Shown: positions 5,306-5,404 of the stretch, piece after piece
Numbering within the stretch: the first letter of the stretch is position 1
How the letters are laid out: the number at the start of each line of letters is the position of its first letter
Assembly: GCA_947259435.1 (NCBI GenBank)
Contig: CAMYMP010000702.1
Coordinates: 1 to 5,404, forward strand
Direction: 5' to 3'
DNA from: an uncultured Woeseiaceae bacterium
GTDB taxonomy: Bacteria; Pseudomonadota; Gammaproteobacteria; Woeseiales; Woeseiaceae
DNA: 5,404 bases
Position numbers and translations under genes: made by a program
Notes under the pieces: model-generated
What the model saw: only the letters and a program-made list of their open reading frames with translations
Told to the model about the DNA's origin: nothing
Database searches by the model: none

Positions 5306-5404
5306 TCAGCTCTTCATTGCACCAAGAATTTTCTTCAGAAGTTCGCTATTTTCCGGGTGCAGGTCGCGCATCTCGCGAGATGGCCATTACTTCATCCTGC
5401 ATCC
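5306..5404 (-). other. Possible 3' end of a minus-strand gene, perhaps frameshifted, cut by the window edge
   Basis: On the minus strand a frame ends at a TGA (5308-5306) and reads SREMRDLHPENSELLKKILG followed by AMKS, a plausible amphipathic helical C-terminus. This frame is closed by a TAA at 5389-5387. A second frame, entering at 5402, reads MQDEVMAISRDARP and stops at 5345. A single frame change near 5370-5380, at the 12-bp palindrome ATCTCGCGAGAT (5370-5381), would join them into one continuous helix-like protein end. It would converge on the membrane-protein gene with a 12-bp gap. I do not recognise the protein, and the stretch could also be non-coding. Confidence 0.3.

Overview
The window looks like a chromosomal segment of a gammaproteobacterium. 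An rsx (rnf) tail running directly into nth, with 4-bp ATGA overlaps, is the classic E. coli-type arrangement (rsxABCDGE-nth). The encoded proteins resemble those of environmental gammaproteobacteria, and I would not name a genus. No rRNA, tRNA, CRISPR, insertion sequence or phage gene is visible.

Layout. Positions 1-1852 hold a tight plus-strand operon: the 3' end of rsxG, rsxE, nth (endonuclease III) and a DUF1841 gene. The 3' end of nth is abnormal. It loses two of the four Fe-S cysteines and its frame runs into the DUF1841 gene. After a 128-bp gap, positions 1981-4064 hold a three-gene plus-strand operon: an MNIO/DUF692 enzyme (hvfB/bufB), its DUF2063 partner (hvfC/bufC) and a DoxX-type membrane protein (hvfX). 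This is the maturation part of a bufferin/HvfA-type ribosomal-peptide metallophore system, normally linked to copper. The precursor gene hvfA/bufA is not next to hvfB in this window. Converging on hvfX is a minus-strand OsmC/Ohr-family gene (4578-4107) broken by an exact 25-bp tandem duplication. Divergent from it is a plus-strand gene for a 179-residue uncharacterised membrane protein (4754-5293). The last 100 bases may hold the 3' end of another minus-strand gene, possibly frameshifted.

How the genes fit together. RsxG and RsxE belong to the membrane electron-transport complex that in E. coli reduces SoxR. Nth repairs oxidised pyrimidines, OsmC-family proteins detoxify peroxides, and the HvfBCX set makes a copper-binding modified peptide. 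Redox and metal stress is therefore a plausible shared theme, but the rsx-nth linkage is simply conserved and the rest may be chance neighbourhood.

The most striking feature of the window is the number of apparent indel lesions in about 4 kb: the nth 3' end, about two dozen residues missing from HvfC, no hvfA, the 25-bp duplication in the osmC-like gene, and perhaps a frameshift at the right edge. Either the locus is decaying or the assembly carries indel errors. The read data would decide. No clearly new system is demonstrated. The best candidates for a second look are the precursor-less hvfBCX operon and the tiny cysteine-containing ORF that abuts hvfB.
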